Shown: one piece after another, positions 37,873 to 49,529 of the stretch
Numbering within the stretch: position 1 is the first letter of the stretch
Layout: every line of letters begins with the position of its first letter
Origin: Chaetoderma sp. LZ-2023a
Lineage: Eukaryota > Mollusca > Caudofoveata > Chaetodermatida > Chaetodermatidae
DNA length: 64,000 nucleotides
Direction of reading: 5' to 3'
NCBI GenBank assembly: GCA_034401795.1
Contig: CM067370.1
Span: 102,242,028-102,306,027, forward strand
The notes under the pieces: model-generated
Database searches by the model: none
Seen by the model: only the letters and a program-made list of their open reading frames with translations
What the model was told of the DNA's origin: nothing
Translations under genes and position numbers: made by a program

Positions 37873-40052
37873 AGATGGCAGTCCTTTAAGATGGGTGGTC
37901 AAAAAATGGCAGTTCATTATGATGGCTACGTAAAAGATGGCATTTTTTTAAGATGGGTAGCTAAAAGATGGCAGTCCTTTAAGATGGCTGGCCAAAAGAT
38001 GGCAGTCCTTTAAGATGGGTGGTCAAAAGATGGCAGTCCTTTAAGATGGGTGGCCAAAAGATGGCAGTCCTTTAACATGGGTGGCCAAATGATGGCAATC
38101 CTTTAACATGGGTGGCCAAAAGATGGCAGTCCTTTAAGATGGGTGGCCAATTGATTACAGTCCTTTAAGATGGGTGGCCAAAAGATGGCAGTCCTTTAAC
38201 ATGGGTGGCCAAAAGATGGCAGTCCTTAAAGATGGGTGGCCAAATGATGACAGTCCTTTAAGATGGGCGGCCAAAGGATGGCAGTACTTTAAGATGGGTG
38301 GCCAAATGATGGCAGTTCTTTAAGATGGGTGGCCAAATGATGGTAGTCCTTTAAGATGGGTGACGAAAGGATGGCAGTACTTTAAGATGGGTGGCCAAAT
38401 GATGGCAGTTCTTTAAGATGGGTGGCCAAATGATGGCAGTCCTTTAAGATGGGTGACCAAAAGATGGCAGTCCTTTAAGATGGGTGGTCAAATGATGGCA
38501 GTCCTTTAAGATGAGTGGCCAAATGATGGCAGTACTTTAAGATGGGTGGCCAAATGATGGCAGTCCTTTAAGATGGGCGGCCAAAGGATGGCAGTACTTT
38601 AAGATGGGTGGCCAAATGATGGCAGTTCTTTAAGATGGGTGGCCAAATGATGGTAGTCCTTTAAGATGGGTGACGAAAGGATGGCAGTACTTTAAGATGG
38701 GTGGCCAAATGATGGCAGTTCTTTAAGATGGGTGGCCAAATGATGGCAGTCCTTTAAGATGGGTGACCAAAAGATGGCAGTCCTTTAAGATGGGTGGTCA
38801 AATGATGGCAGTCCTTTAAGATGAGTGGCCAAATGATGGCAGTACTTTAAGATGGGTGGCCAAATGATGGCAGTCCTTTAAGAGGGGTGGTCAAATGATT
38901 ACAGTCCTTTAAGATGGGTGGCCAAAAGATGGCAGTCCTTTAAGATGGGTGGCCAAAAGATGGCAGTCCTTTAAGATGGGTGGCCAAAAGATGGCAGTCC
39001 TTTAAGATGGGTGGCCAAATGATTAGTCCTTTAGGATGGGTGGCCAAAAGATGGCAGTCCTTTAAGATGGGTGGCCAAATGATGACAGTCCTTTAAGATG
39101 GGCGGCCAAAGGATGGCAGTTCTGTAAGATGAGTGGCCAAATGATGGCAGTTCTTTAAGATGGGTGGCCAAATGATGGCAATCCTTTAAGATGGGAGGCC
39201 AAAAGATGGCAGTCCTTTAAGATGGGTGGCCAAATGATTACAGTCCTTTAAGATGGGTGGCCAACATATGGCAGTCCTTTAAGATGGGTGGCCAAAAGAT
39301 GGCAGTCCTTTAAGATGGCAGTCCCTTAAGATGGCAGTCCTTTAAGATGGGTGGCCAAAAATGGCAGTTCTTTAAGATGGGTGGCCAAATGATTAGTCCT
39401 TTAAGATGGGTGGCCAACATATGGCAGTCCTTTAAGATGGCAGTCCCTTAAGATGGGTGGCCAAAAGATGGCAGTCCTTTAAGATGGGTGGCCAAAAATG
39501 GCAGTTCCTTGAGACGGGTGGCCAAATGATTACAGTCCTTTAAGATGGGTGGCCAAATGATGGCAATCCTTTAAGATGAGTGGCCAAAAGATGGCAGTCC
39601 TTTAAGATGGGTGGCCAAATGATTACAGTCCTTTAAGATGGGTGGCCAACATATGGCAGTCGTTTAAGATGGGTGGCCAAAAGATGGCAGTCCTTTAAGA
39701 TGGGTGGCCAAAAGATGGCACTCCTTTAAGATGGGTGGCCAAAAGATGGCAGTCCCTTAAGATGGGTGGCCAAAAGATGGCAGTCCTTTAAGATGGGTGG
39801 CCAAAAATGGCAGTCCTTTAAGATGGGTGGTCAAATGATGGCAGCCCTTTAAGATGGCAGGCCAAACGATGTCAGTCCTTTAAGATGAGTGGCCAAATGA
39901 TGGCAGTTCTTTTAGATGGGTGGCCAAATGATGGCATTCATTTAAGATGGGTGGGCAAAAGATGGCAGTTCTTTAAGGTGGGTGGCTAAAAGATGGCAGT
40001 TCTTCAAGCTGGGTGGGCAAATGACAGCAGTCCTTTAAGATGGGTGACACAT
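37873..40052 (+). repeat. 31-bp satellite with an extra 310-bp block
   Basis: About 2,180 bp. Same 310-bp tandem block as 30087-32268 (GATGGGCGGCC at about 38264-38574) plus a 2-bp deletion GATTAGTCC near 39390, giving a 3,349-bp unit. Confidence 0.95.
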
Positions 40053-41221
40053 GATGGTATAATTTTGAAAACAGTAGTGCTGGAAGAGGACTGATGAAAC
40101 ATGTGTATATGTGAAAGATTCTAAGCAATCAAGGTTTCCAAAGTTCTACGCTAAAAAAATCAATAAAACAGGAGCTCCGCAAATGGCGCATAATACCTCG
40201 CCATAATGACAAACCAATGAATGAGAGCTATCAGAAAGTAGCGATTTCTTCCTCAAACCTAGATTTCTTATGAAGTTTCAACGCCATCCGCTAAACGGTC
40301 TAGAGTTATCGTCCAGAAACCAATTTTCATGATGGCCACTGGTGGCTGGCATCCATATTGGATTTCAGATCATTTTCTATTTCGATAGGTTTCCTCCTCA
40401 GAGGTAGTCCAGTCATCCTATGACGCTGCAAAGCGATACGCTAAACGGAAATGGAATTATCATTCAGAAACCGATTTTCAAGATGGCCACCAATGGTTGG
40501 CGGCCATATTGGATTTAGGATCATCTTCGATTTCGATAACTTTATTCCTCAGACCTAGTGAAGTCATCCTATGTTTCAAAGCAGTCCAACGAACAGTAAT
40601 TGAATCACCAGAAAACTTTCAAGGTGGCTGCCCTTGGCTCACTGGCATCTTGAATTTCGGATTAAATTGTCGATTTCGATAGGTTTCTTATCCACACCTA
40701 GTCCAAGAACCCTATGAAGTTTCAAAGTGATCTGATAAACTTTAGCGGAGCTCTCATGCAGAAACTAATTATCAAGATGGCCCCCAGTGGTTGGTGGCCA
40801 TATTGAATTTCGGATCATTGTCAATTTTGAGATTTCTTCTCCAGACCTAGTCCAAGAACCCTATGAAGTTTCAAAGCCCACCAATCTGCACAGATGGCGC
40901 CATTACATAATACACTGCCATTGTTTGGTAGGGTATAAAGATGTCAATATCTAGCTTTATAAGATGTTATTATTACCCATTTTATTGGTTGATTATTATG
41001 TAATTAAATTATTGGTCTTCATTGTTATTTTTTTAAGATCTGTGGTGTGGAATGATAATGAAACTGTTTTCATTATAAATCAGCGCTTTCTCATACATGT
41101 AAATTTTTCAGCAGAGTTGTTCTGCGTTGGATCTTTGTTAAATCATAGAAAGCTCTACCGATCCTAAATCAGTTCAAGATGTTTGATATGAATTATATAA
41201 AACCATTAGATTACATGTACA
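40053..41221 (+). repeat. 1.17-kb segment copy C9
   Basis: 1,169 bp, last copy with the AAGGTTTCC variant. Confidence 0.97.
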
Positions 41222-43078
41222 AGATGGCAGTCCTTTAAGATGGGTGGTCAAAAAATGGCAGTTCATTATGATGGCTACGTAAAAGATGGCATTTTTTTAA
41301 GATGGGTAGCTAAAAGATGGCAGTCCTTTAAGATGGCAGTCCTTTAAGATGGGTGGTCAAAAGATGGCAGTCCTTTAAGATGGGTGGCCAAAAGATGGCA
41401 GTCCTTTAACATGGGTGGCCAAATGATGGCAATCCTTTAACATGGGTGGCCAAAAGATGGCAGTCCTTTAAGATGGGTGGCCAATTGATTACAGTCCTTT
41501 AAGATGGGTGGCCAAAAGATGGCAGTCCTTTAACATGGGTGGCCAAAAGATGGCAGTCCTTAAAGATGGGTGGCCAAATGATGACAGTCCTTTAAGATGG
41601 GCGGCCAAAGGATGGCAGTACTTTAAGATGGGTGGCCAAATGATGGCAGTTCTTTAAGATGGGTGGCCAAATGATGGTAGTCCTTTAAGATGGGTGATGA
41701 AAGGATGGCAGTACTTTAAGATGGGTGGCCAAATGATGGCAGTTCTTTAAGATGGGTGGCCAAATGATGGCAGTCCTTTAAGATGGGTGACCAAAAGACG
41801 GCAGTCCTTTAAGATGGGTGGTCAAATGATGGCAGTCCTTTAAGATGAGTGGCCAAATGATGGCAGTACTTTAAGATGGGTGGCCAAATGATGGCAGTCC
41901 TTTAAGATGGGTGGTCAAATGATTACAGTCCTTTAAGATGGGTGGCCAAAAGATGGCAGTCCTTTAAGATGGGTGGCCAAAAGATGGCAGTCCTTTAAGA
42001 TGGGTGGCCAAAAGATGGCAGTCCTTTAAGATGGGTGGCCAAATGATTAGTCCTTTAGGATGGGTGGCCAAAAGATGGCAGTCCTTTAAGATGGGTGGCC
42101 AAATGATGACAGTCCTTTAAGATGGGCGGCCAAAGGATGGCAGTTCTTTAAGATGAGTGGCCAAATGATGGCAGTTCTTTAAGATGGGTGGCCAAATGAT
42201 GGCAATCCTTTAAGATGGGAGGCCAAAAGATGGCAGTCCTTTAAGATGGGTGGCCAAATGATTACAGTCCTTTAAGATGGGTGGCCAACATATGGCAGTC
42301 CTTTAAGATGGGTGGCCAAAAGATGGCAGTCCTTTAAGATGGCAGTCCCTTAAGATGGCAGTCCTTTAAGATGGGTGGCCAAAAATGGCAGTTCTTTAAG
42401 ATGGGTGGCCAAATGATTACAGTCCTTTAAGATGGGTGGCCAACATATGGCAGTCCTTTAAGATGGCAGTCCCTTAAGATGGGTGGCCAAAAGATGGCAG
42501 TCCTTTAAGATGGGTGGCCAAAAATGGCAGTTCTTTGAGACGGGTGGCCAAATGATTACAGTCCTTTAAGATGGGTGGCCAAATGATGGCAATCCTTTAA
42601 GATGAGTGGCCAAAAGATGGCAGTCCTTTAAGATGGGTGGCTAAATGATTACAGTCCTTTAAGATGGGTGGCCAACATATGGCAGTCGTTTAAGATGGGT
42701 GGCCAAAAGATGGCAGTACTTTAAGATGGGTGGCCAAAAGATGGCAGTCCTTTAAGATGGGTGGCCAAAAGATGGCAGTCCCTTAAGATGGGTGGCCAAA
42801 ATATGGCAGTCCTTTAAGATGGGTGGCCAAAAATGGCAGTCCTTTAAGATGGGTGGTCAAATGATGGCAGCCCTTTAAGATGGCAGGCCAAACGATGTCA
42901 GTCCTTTAAGATGAGTGGCCAAATGATGGCAGTTCTTTTAGATGGGTGGCCAAATGATGGCATTCATTTAAGATGGGTGGGCAAAAGATGGCAGTTCTTT
43001 AAGGTGGGTGGCTAAAAGATGGCAGTTCTTCAAGCTGGGTGGGCAAATGACAGCAGTCCTTTAAGATGGGTGACACAT
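41222..43078 (+). repeat. 31-bp satellite, unit shortened by a half monomer
   Basis: About 1,857 bp. Near 41330 TTTAAGATGGCAGTCC follows another copy directly: the 15-bp half (..CTGGCCAA) is missing, giving the 3,026-bp unit. Confidence 0.95.
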
Positions 43079-44244
43079 GATGGTATAATTTTGAAAACAG
43101 TAGTGCTGGAAGAGGACTGATGAAACATGTGTATATGTGAAAGATTCTAAGCAATCAAAGTTTCCAAAGTTCTACGCTAAAAAAATCAATAAAACAGGAG
43201 CTCCGCAAATGGCGCATAATACCTCGCCATAATGACAAACCAATGAATGAGAGCTATCAGAAAGTAGCGATTTCTTCCTCAAACCTAGATTTCTTATATA
43301 GTTTCAACGCCATCCGCTAAACGGTCTAGAGTTATCGTCCAGAAACCAATTTTCATGATGGCCACTGGTGGCTGGCATCCATATTGGATTTCAGATCATT
43401 TTCTATTTCGATAGGTTTCCTCCTCAGAGGTAGTCCAGTCATCCTATGACGCTGCAAAGCGATACGCTAAACGGAAATGGAATTATCATTCAGAAACCGA
43501 TTTTCAAGATGGCCACCAATGGTTGGTGGCCATATTGGATTTAGGATCATCTTCGATTTCGATAACTTTATTCCTCAGACCTAGTGAAGTCATCCATGTT
43601 TCAAAGCAGTCCAACGAACAGTAATTGAATCGCCAGAAAACTTTCAAGGTGGCTGCCCTTGGCTCACTGGCATCTTGAATTTCGGATTAAATTGTCGATT
43701 TCGATAGGTTTCTTATCCACACCTAGTCCAAGAACCCTATGAAGTTTCAAAGTGATCTGATAAACTTTAGCGGAGCTCTCATGCAGAAACTAATTATCAA
43801 GATGGCCCCCAGTGGTTGGTGGCCATATTGAATTTCGGATCATTGTCAATTTTGAGATTTCTTCTCCAGACCTAGTCCAAGAACCCTATGAAGTTTCAAA
43901 GCCCACCAATCTGCACAGATGGCGCCATCACATAATACACTGCCATTGTTTGGTAGGGTATAAAGATGTCAATATCTAGCTTTATAAGATGTTATTATTA
44001 CCCATTTTATTGGTTGATTATTATGTAATTAAATTATTGGTCTTCATTGTTATTTTTTTAAGATCTGTGGTGTGGAATGATAATGAAACTGTTTTCATAA
44101 TAAATCAGCGCTTTCTCATACATGTAAATTTTTCAGCAGAGTTGTTCTGCGTTGGATCTTTGTTAAATCATAGAAAGCTCTACCGATCCTAATCAGTTCA
44201 AGATATTTGATATGAATTATATAAAACCATTAGATCACATGTAC
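43079..44244 (+). repeat. 1.17-kb segment copy C10 (right edge, ancestral-type variants)
   Basis: 1,166 bp with small deletions (CATCCATGTTTC, CCTAATCAGTTC). Shares CATCACATAAT, TTCATAATAAATC and AAGATATTTG with C1 and C11, and CTTATATAGTTTC with C0. Confidence 0.95.
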
Positions 44245-45990
44245 AAGATGGCAGTCCTTTAAGATGGGTGGTCAAAAAATGGCAGTTCTTTATGATGGGC
44301 ACCTAAAAGAAGGCATTTTTTAAAGATGGGTAGCTAAAAGATGGCAGTCCTTTAAGATGGGTAGCCAAATGATGGCAGTTCTTTAAGATGGCTGGCCAAA
44401 AGATGGCAGTCCTTTAAGATGGCTGGCCAAAAGATGGCAGTCCTTTAAGATGGGTGGCCAAAAGATGGCAGTCCTTTAAGATGGGTGGTCAAAAGATGGC
44501 AGTCCTTAAAGATGGGTGGCCAAAAGATGGCAGTCCTTTAACATGGGTGGCCAAATGATGGTAATCCTTTAACATGGGTGGCCAAAAGATGGCAGTCCTT
44601 TAAGATGGGTGGCCAATTGATTACAGTCCTTTAAGATGGGTGGCCAAAAGATGGCAGTCCTTTAACATGGGTGGCCAAAAGATGGTAGTCCTTTAAGATG
44701 GGTTGCCAAAAGATGGCAGTCCTTTAAGATGGGTGGCCAAATGATTACAGTCCAATAAGATGGGCGGCCAAAAGATGGCAGTCCTTAAAGATGGGTGGCC
44801 AAATGATGACAGTCCTTTAAGATGGGCGGCCAAAGGATGGCAGTACTTTAAGATGGGTGGCCAAATGATGGCAGTTCTTTAAGATGGGTGGCCAAATGAT
44901 GGCAGTCCTTTAAGATGGGTGACCAAATGATGGCAGTCCTTTAAGATGGGTGGTCAAATGATGGCAGTCCTTTAAGATGAGTGGCCAAATGCTGGCAGTT
45001 CTTTAAGATGGGTGGCCAAATCATGGCAGTCCATTAAGATGGGTGGCCAAAAGATGGCAGTCCTTTAAGATGGGTGGCCAAATGATGGCAGTCCATTAAG
45101 ATGGGTGGCCAAATGATTAGTCCTATAAGATGGGTGGCCAAATGATGGCAATCTTTTAAGATGGGTGGCCAAAATATGGCAGTCCTTTAAGATGGGTGGC
45201 CAAATGATTACAGTCCTTTAAGATGGGTGGCCAAAAGATGGCAGTCCTTTAAGATGGGTGGCCAAAAGATGGCAGTCTTTTAAGATGGGTGGCCAAAAGA
45301 TGGCAGTCCTTTAAGATGGGTGGCCAAATGATTAGTCCTTTAAGATGGGTGGCTAAAAGATGGCAGTCCTTTAAGATGGGTGGCCAAATGATGACAGTCC
45401 TTTAAGATGGGTGGCCAAAGGATGGCAGCACTTTAAGATTGGTGGCCAAATGATGGCAGCTCTTTAAGGCGGGTGGCCAAATGATGGCAGTCCTTTAAGA
45501 TGGGTGGCCAAAAGGTGGCAGTCCTTTAAGATGAGTGGCCAAATGATGGCAGTTCTTTAAGATGGGTGGCCAAATGATGGCAGTCCTTGATGGGTGGCCA
45601 AATGATTACAGTCCTTTAAGATGGGTGGCCAAATGATGGCAGTTCTTTAAGATGGGTGGCTAAAAGATGCCAGTCCTTTAAGATGGGTGGCCAAATGATG
45701 GCAGTTCTTTAAGATGGGTGGGCAAAAGATGGCAGTTCTTTAAGATGGGTGGCCAAAAGACGGCAGTTTTTTAAGATGGGTGGCCAAATGATGGCAGTTC
45801 TTTAAGATGGGTGGCCAAATGATGGCAGTCCTTTAAGATGGGTGGTCAAAAGATGGCAGTTCGTTAAGATGGATGGCCAAATGATGGCAGTCCTTTAAGA
45901 TGGGTGGCCAAAAGATGGCAGTTCTTTAAGATGGGTGGCCAAATGATGGCAGTCCTTTAAGTTGGGTGGCTAAAAGATGGCAGATCGTTA
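44245..45990 (+). repeat. 31-bp satellite, right-edge block (diverged)
   Basis: About 56 monomers with many private variants and indels. The array stops at AGATGGCAGATCGTTAACCC. Confidence 0.95.
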
Positions 45991-46002
45991 ACCCTTTAAC
46001 AC

Positions 46003-46078
46003 TCTAACTGACCAAAACCAGCATCTGCAGTGCTCTTTAAAAATATCCATTTGCAGATCTGATCAAGAAGACTTTTTA
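46003..46078. mobile_element. Left part of a foldback element (family H2)
   Basis: CCCTTTAACACTCTAACTGACCAAAA .. AAGAAGACTTTTTAAC matches the left arm of the copy starting at about 60677. It then stops abruptly at the 147-bp repeat cluster. A matching right end (TTTTTCTTGAATAAATTTGAGG) appears at about 46888-46910. Confidence 0.55.
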
Positions 46079-46080
46079 AC

Positions 46081-46866
46081 GAGAGCTCTGCAAACGGTGC
46101 ATAATACCCCGCCATGATGACAAACCAATGAATGAGTCAGAAAATATGTGTTTCCTCCTCAGACCCATCAGACTAGTCATCCATATGAAGTGTCAAAGCG
46201 ATTCGTCAAACGGTCAAGGCGGTATCGTCCGGAAAGCAATTTTCAAGATGACTGCTTCTGACTGGCGGCCATATTGGATTTCGGATTATCGTAAATTTTG
46301 ATGTTTCTTCACTAGACATATTCCAACGACCCTAGAAAGTGATCCGATAAACGGTAACAGAGTTATCATCCAGAAACCAACTTTCAAGATGGCAGCCCGT
46401 GGCTGGCGGCTATCTTGGCGTTCGGACCATCGTCAAGTTCTATAAGTTTCTCCAGACCTAGTCCAACAACCCTATGACGTTTCAAAGCGATCCGATAAAC
46501 GGGAACAGAGTTATCATCCAGAAACCAATTTTCAAGATGGTGGCTGGTGGCCATCTTGAATTTCAGATCATTGTCAATTTCGATAGGTTTCTTCTTCAGA
46601 CCTAGTCCAACCACTCTATGAAGTTTCAAAGCGATCCGATAAACGGCGAGTTATCATCCAGAAACCAATTTTCAAGATGGTGGCTGGCGGCCATCTTGGA
46701 GTTCGTATCATTGCCAATCTCGATAGGTTTCTTCCCCAGACCTAGCCCAACCACTCCATGAAGTTTCAAAGCGATCCAATACACGGTAAAAGAGATATCA
46801 TCCGGAATTTTCAAGATGCCTGCTGGTGGATGGTGGCCATCTTGGATTTCGGATCATGATTTGCTA
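46081..46866 (+). repeat. Diverged tandem cluster of ~147-bp sub-repeats
   Basis: About five degenerate units with a common core: ATCCGATAAACGG .. GAGTTATCATCCAGAAACC .. TTCAAGATGG .. GGCCATCTTGG, then GATAGGTTTCTTC..CCTAGTCCAAC. The same unit makes up the 5' two-thirds of the 1.17-kb segment. Two repetitive open frames on the minus strand (46629-46384, 46814-46626) are artefacts. Confidence 0.85.
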
Positions 46867-47580
46867 TGAGGAAATTGAAATTTTTCTTGAATAAATTTGA
46901 GGATTCAGGTGTTAATGAACCACCACAATTTATCCACAGCTCTTTACCATAGTTTTATCAACCCGCTTCTAGTCAAGAATTGTCAGGAACATTGAAACAT
47001 TGTCTTAGTGAATGCCACTTTGTAGATGGAGGAAATTATTAATTTACCACTGAAATGACTGGCTTGATTATCATTTGTGGTAAAATTTCAGACTTCTCTT
47101 AAAATGCAAATGGGCATTTCTCAAGACAACCGCAGAGGTTGGTTTTGGCCAACTTCACCATGAAAGGTTTAGTCGACAACATATCATTGGTGACCATACA
47201 GTGTCCATTATAGACCGGTGTGCCTCTATGCAGACCAAAAATATATACCTATATGAAAATGCCGTTTGTCAAAGATTAATTCATAACATATTCACTAGCA
47301 ATTACTTTTACATGTTGTAGGCAGCAATGTTTTACACTCAGATTAAGTCCAAAATATTCAAGAGTACGCTTTACTTTGATTTGGAAACATTTAAAGTTAA
47401 TTCTGAGCTGTACTATACAATAGTAGCAATGCCCTCTAATAATACAACAAGTACATACACCTTAAATAAAGTATTAGTCATCGCTTAACAGAAATTTCTA
47501 GTCAATATCGCCTATCACACATACATGCACATACCATTCACCCAACAGTCTGATGTTAATTTGATGCATCGCATAATTAT
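46867..47580. other. Intronic sequence without a recognisable gene
   Basis: AT-rich. Contains the right end of a family-H2 foldback at about 46888-46910 and another partial H2 core (AATTTACCACTGAAATGACTGG) near 47041. Nothing else is supported. Confidence 0.5.
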
Positions 47581-47614
47581 GTAGGGCGGAACGTGCTTAT
47601 TTTGGCAATCTCAC

Positions 47615-47727
47615 CAGCCTGGTTGATTGCAGATGCAGAAGGATGCCATACAATGTAGCTGATATGTCCAATGGCTTTCTTTGGATTTTCGCTGGGGATA
47701 GAGGCATCACCATCGGGATCTAATTTA
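47615..47727 (-). pseudogene. Coding-like fragment, unknown origin
   Basis: On the minus strand GATACAG|T opens a frame with DPDGDASIPSENPKKAIGH and ISYIVWHPSASAINQAG, followed by G|GTGAGA. Frame-wise it reads like a normal exon (no stop, balanced composition), and it continues open to a TAA at about 47582. Phase: it starts needing one base and ends with one, so it cannot be inserted in frame between the flanking PHRF1 exons. I do not recognise the protein. It may be a nested-gene exon or a captured gene fragment; the adjacent 47746-47814 is repeat. Confidence 0.35.
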
Positions 47728-47745
47728 CTGTATCGTAATGAACTT

Positions 47746-47814
47746 TCTCATACGTAAATAAGTTTATCTAAAGAAGTTTATTCTGCGTTGGATCTCTGTT
47801 AAATCATAGAAAGC
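47746..47814 (+). repeat. Tail fragment of the 1.17-kb segment
   Basis: CTTTCTCATACG .. TTCTGCGTTGGATCTCTGTT and AAATCATAGAAAGCT match the AT-rich tail of the 1.17-kb segment. Confidence 0.7.
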
Positions 47815-47919
47815 TAATAGCTGTGACAGAATATGCATCTAAGGCAGCACATTTACACCCTGCATCTACATTTAAACTTATGCTTCAAAGTTATGTGCAT
47901 GTATATTTCCCCTTCACAT

Positions 47920-49008
47920 GATGGCGTAATTTTGAAAACAGCAGTGCTGGAAAAGGACTGATGAAACATGTGTACATATGAACGATTCTAAGCAATCAAA
48001 GTTTTCAAAGTTCTACGCTAAAAAAATCAATAAAACAGCTCTGCAAACCGCGCATAATACCACGCCCTCACGACAAATGAATAAATGAGAGCTTTCAGCA
48101 AGTAGCGATTTCTTCCTCAGACATAGATTTCTTATGAAGTTTCAACATGATCTGATAAACGATCAGAGTTATCATCCGGAAACCAATTTTCAAGATGACC
48201 ACCGGTGGCTGGTGTCCATATTGGATTTCAGATCAGTTTCGATTTCGATAAGTTTCTTCCTCAGACGTAGTCGTCATTCTATGAAGCTTCAAACTGATAC
48301 GCTAAACGGAAATGGAATTATCATTCGGAAAGCTATTTTCAAGATGGCTCCCGATGGTTGGCGGCCAAATTGGATTTAGGATCATCTTTGATTTTGATAA
48401 GTTTATTCCTCGGACCTAGTCCAGTCATCCTGTCTTTCAAAGCAATCCGATAAAACAGTAATTGAGTTACCTTTCGGAAAACCTTCAAGATAGCCACCCT
48501 TGGCTCACGGACATGCGGACATCTTGGATTTCAGATCTGATAAACATTAACAGAGCTTTTATGCAGAAACTAATTTCCAAGATGGCCCCTTCTTGGATTT
48601 CAGATCATCGTCAATTTCGATAGGTTTCTTCTCCAGACCTAGTCCATGAACTCTCTGGAGTTTCAAAGCCAACCCATCCACACAGATGGTGCCATCACAT
48701 GATAAATACATCGGCAATTTTTTGGCAGGGTATAAAGATATAAATTTCTAGCTTTATACGATGTTATTATTACCCATTTTATTGGTGGGCTCATTATGTA
48801 GTTAGATTATTGGTCTTCATTGTTATCTTTCTAAGATCTGTGTTGTTAATGTGGACTGATAATGGAACTGTTTTCATAATAAATCAGTGCTTTCTCATAC
48901 ACATAAATGCTTCAGCAGAGTTGTTCTGCGTTGGATCTTTGTTTAATCATAGAAAGCTCTACAGATCCTACATCAGTTCAAGATATTTGATATTAGATTA
49001 CATGTACA
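47920..49008 (+). repeat. Solo, diverged copy of the 1.17-kb segment (C11)
   Basis: Begins GATGGCGTAATTTTGAAAACAG and ends GATTACATGTACA like the array copies. It is about 1,089 bp, clearly diverged, and has no 31-bp monomers on either side. It has CATCACATGAT, TTCATAATAAATC and AAGATATTTG, the variants also kept by C1 and C10. The open frames in it are artefacts. Confidence 0.9.
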
Positions 49009-49529
49009 GTATGTATGTTATGTTCACATTTTCTTATGCAACACTTAAAGCTAACAAGAATTCTTACGAATTAAATTTCTCCCCTCTCCTCAATGCCAAT
49101 AAGCATCAGAGGTCAGTGACATTGACTTTTGATCTTGTTATCATGTGGATTCTTAAAAGCATAGATAACAATGTCCATATTAAAGTGCAAAACGTAACAT
49201 TGGCGCACCCATTGCCACTGCGATCGTCATTGCCATCGGAAAGGTTAAACCAATGGCTCACTTCTGGTTTGCAGATGAGACAAAAATTACTATTGTGAGG
49301 CTAACTTTTCCTCTATGAAATACCAGCGTATTAGACTGCATTGCAAAGTTCTATATAGGATACATGTTGAATACTTTGAAAATAATTTGACTGCCTAATA
49401 TCATATTTACTATCATATTTGAGGTAGCAATTTGAGTGTATAAAAGCATGAAAATTGTCTCACAAATACATGTAAGACACATTTACACAGTCCATTATAA
49501 CTGAATTAGCAATGTCCACTGCATTGGGA
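49009..49529. other. Intronic sequence without a recognisable gene
   Basis: A plus-strand open frame crosses from the repeat into this region (48810-49298) but shows no domain and starts in repeat DNA. Nothing else is seen. Confidence 0.4.

Noticed and set aside
4993-45990. CRISPR array
   Set aside because: Direct repeats of 31 bp are contiguous with no unique spacers, there are no cas genes, and the host is eukaryotic.
46384-46814. Minus-strand frames 46629-46384 and 46814-46626 with repeated HRVVGLGLxKKPIEI
   Set aside because: These are translations of the 147-bp tandem repeat; the frame is not preserved between units.
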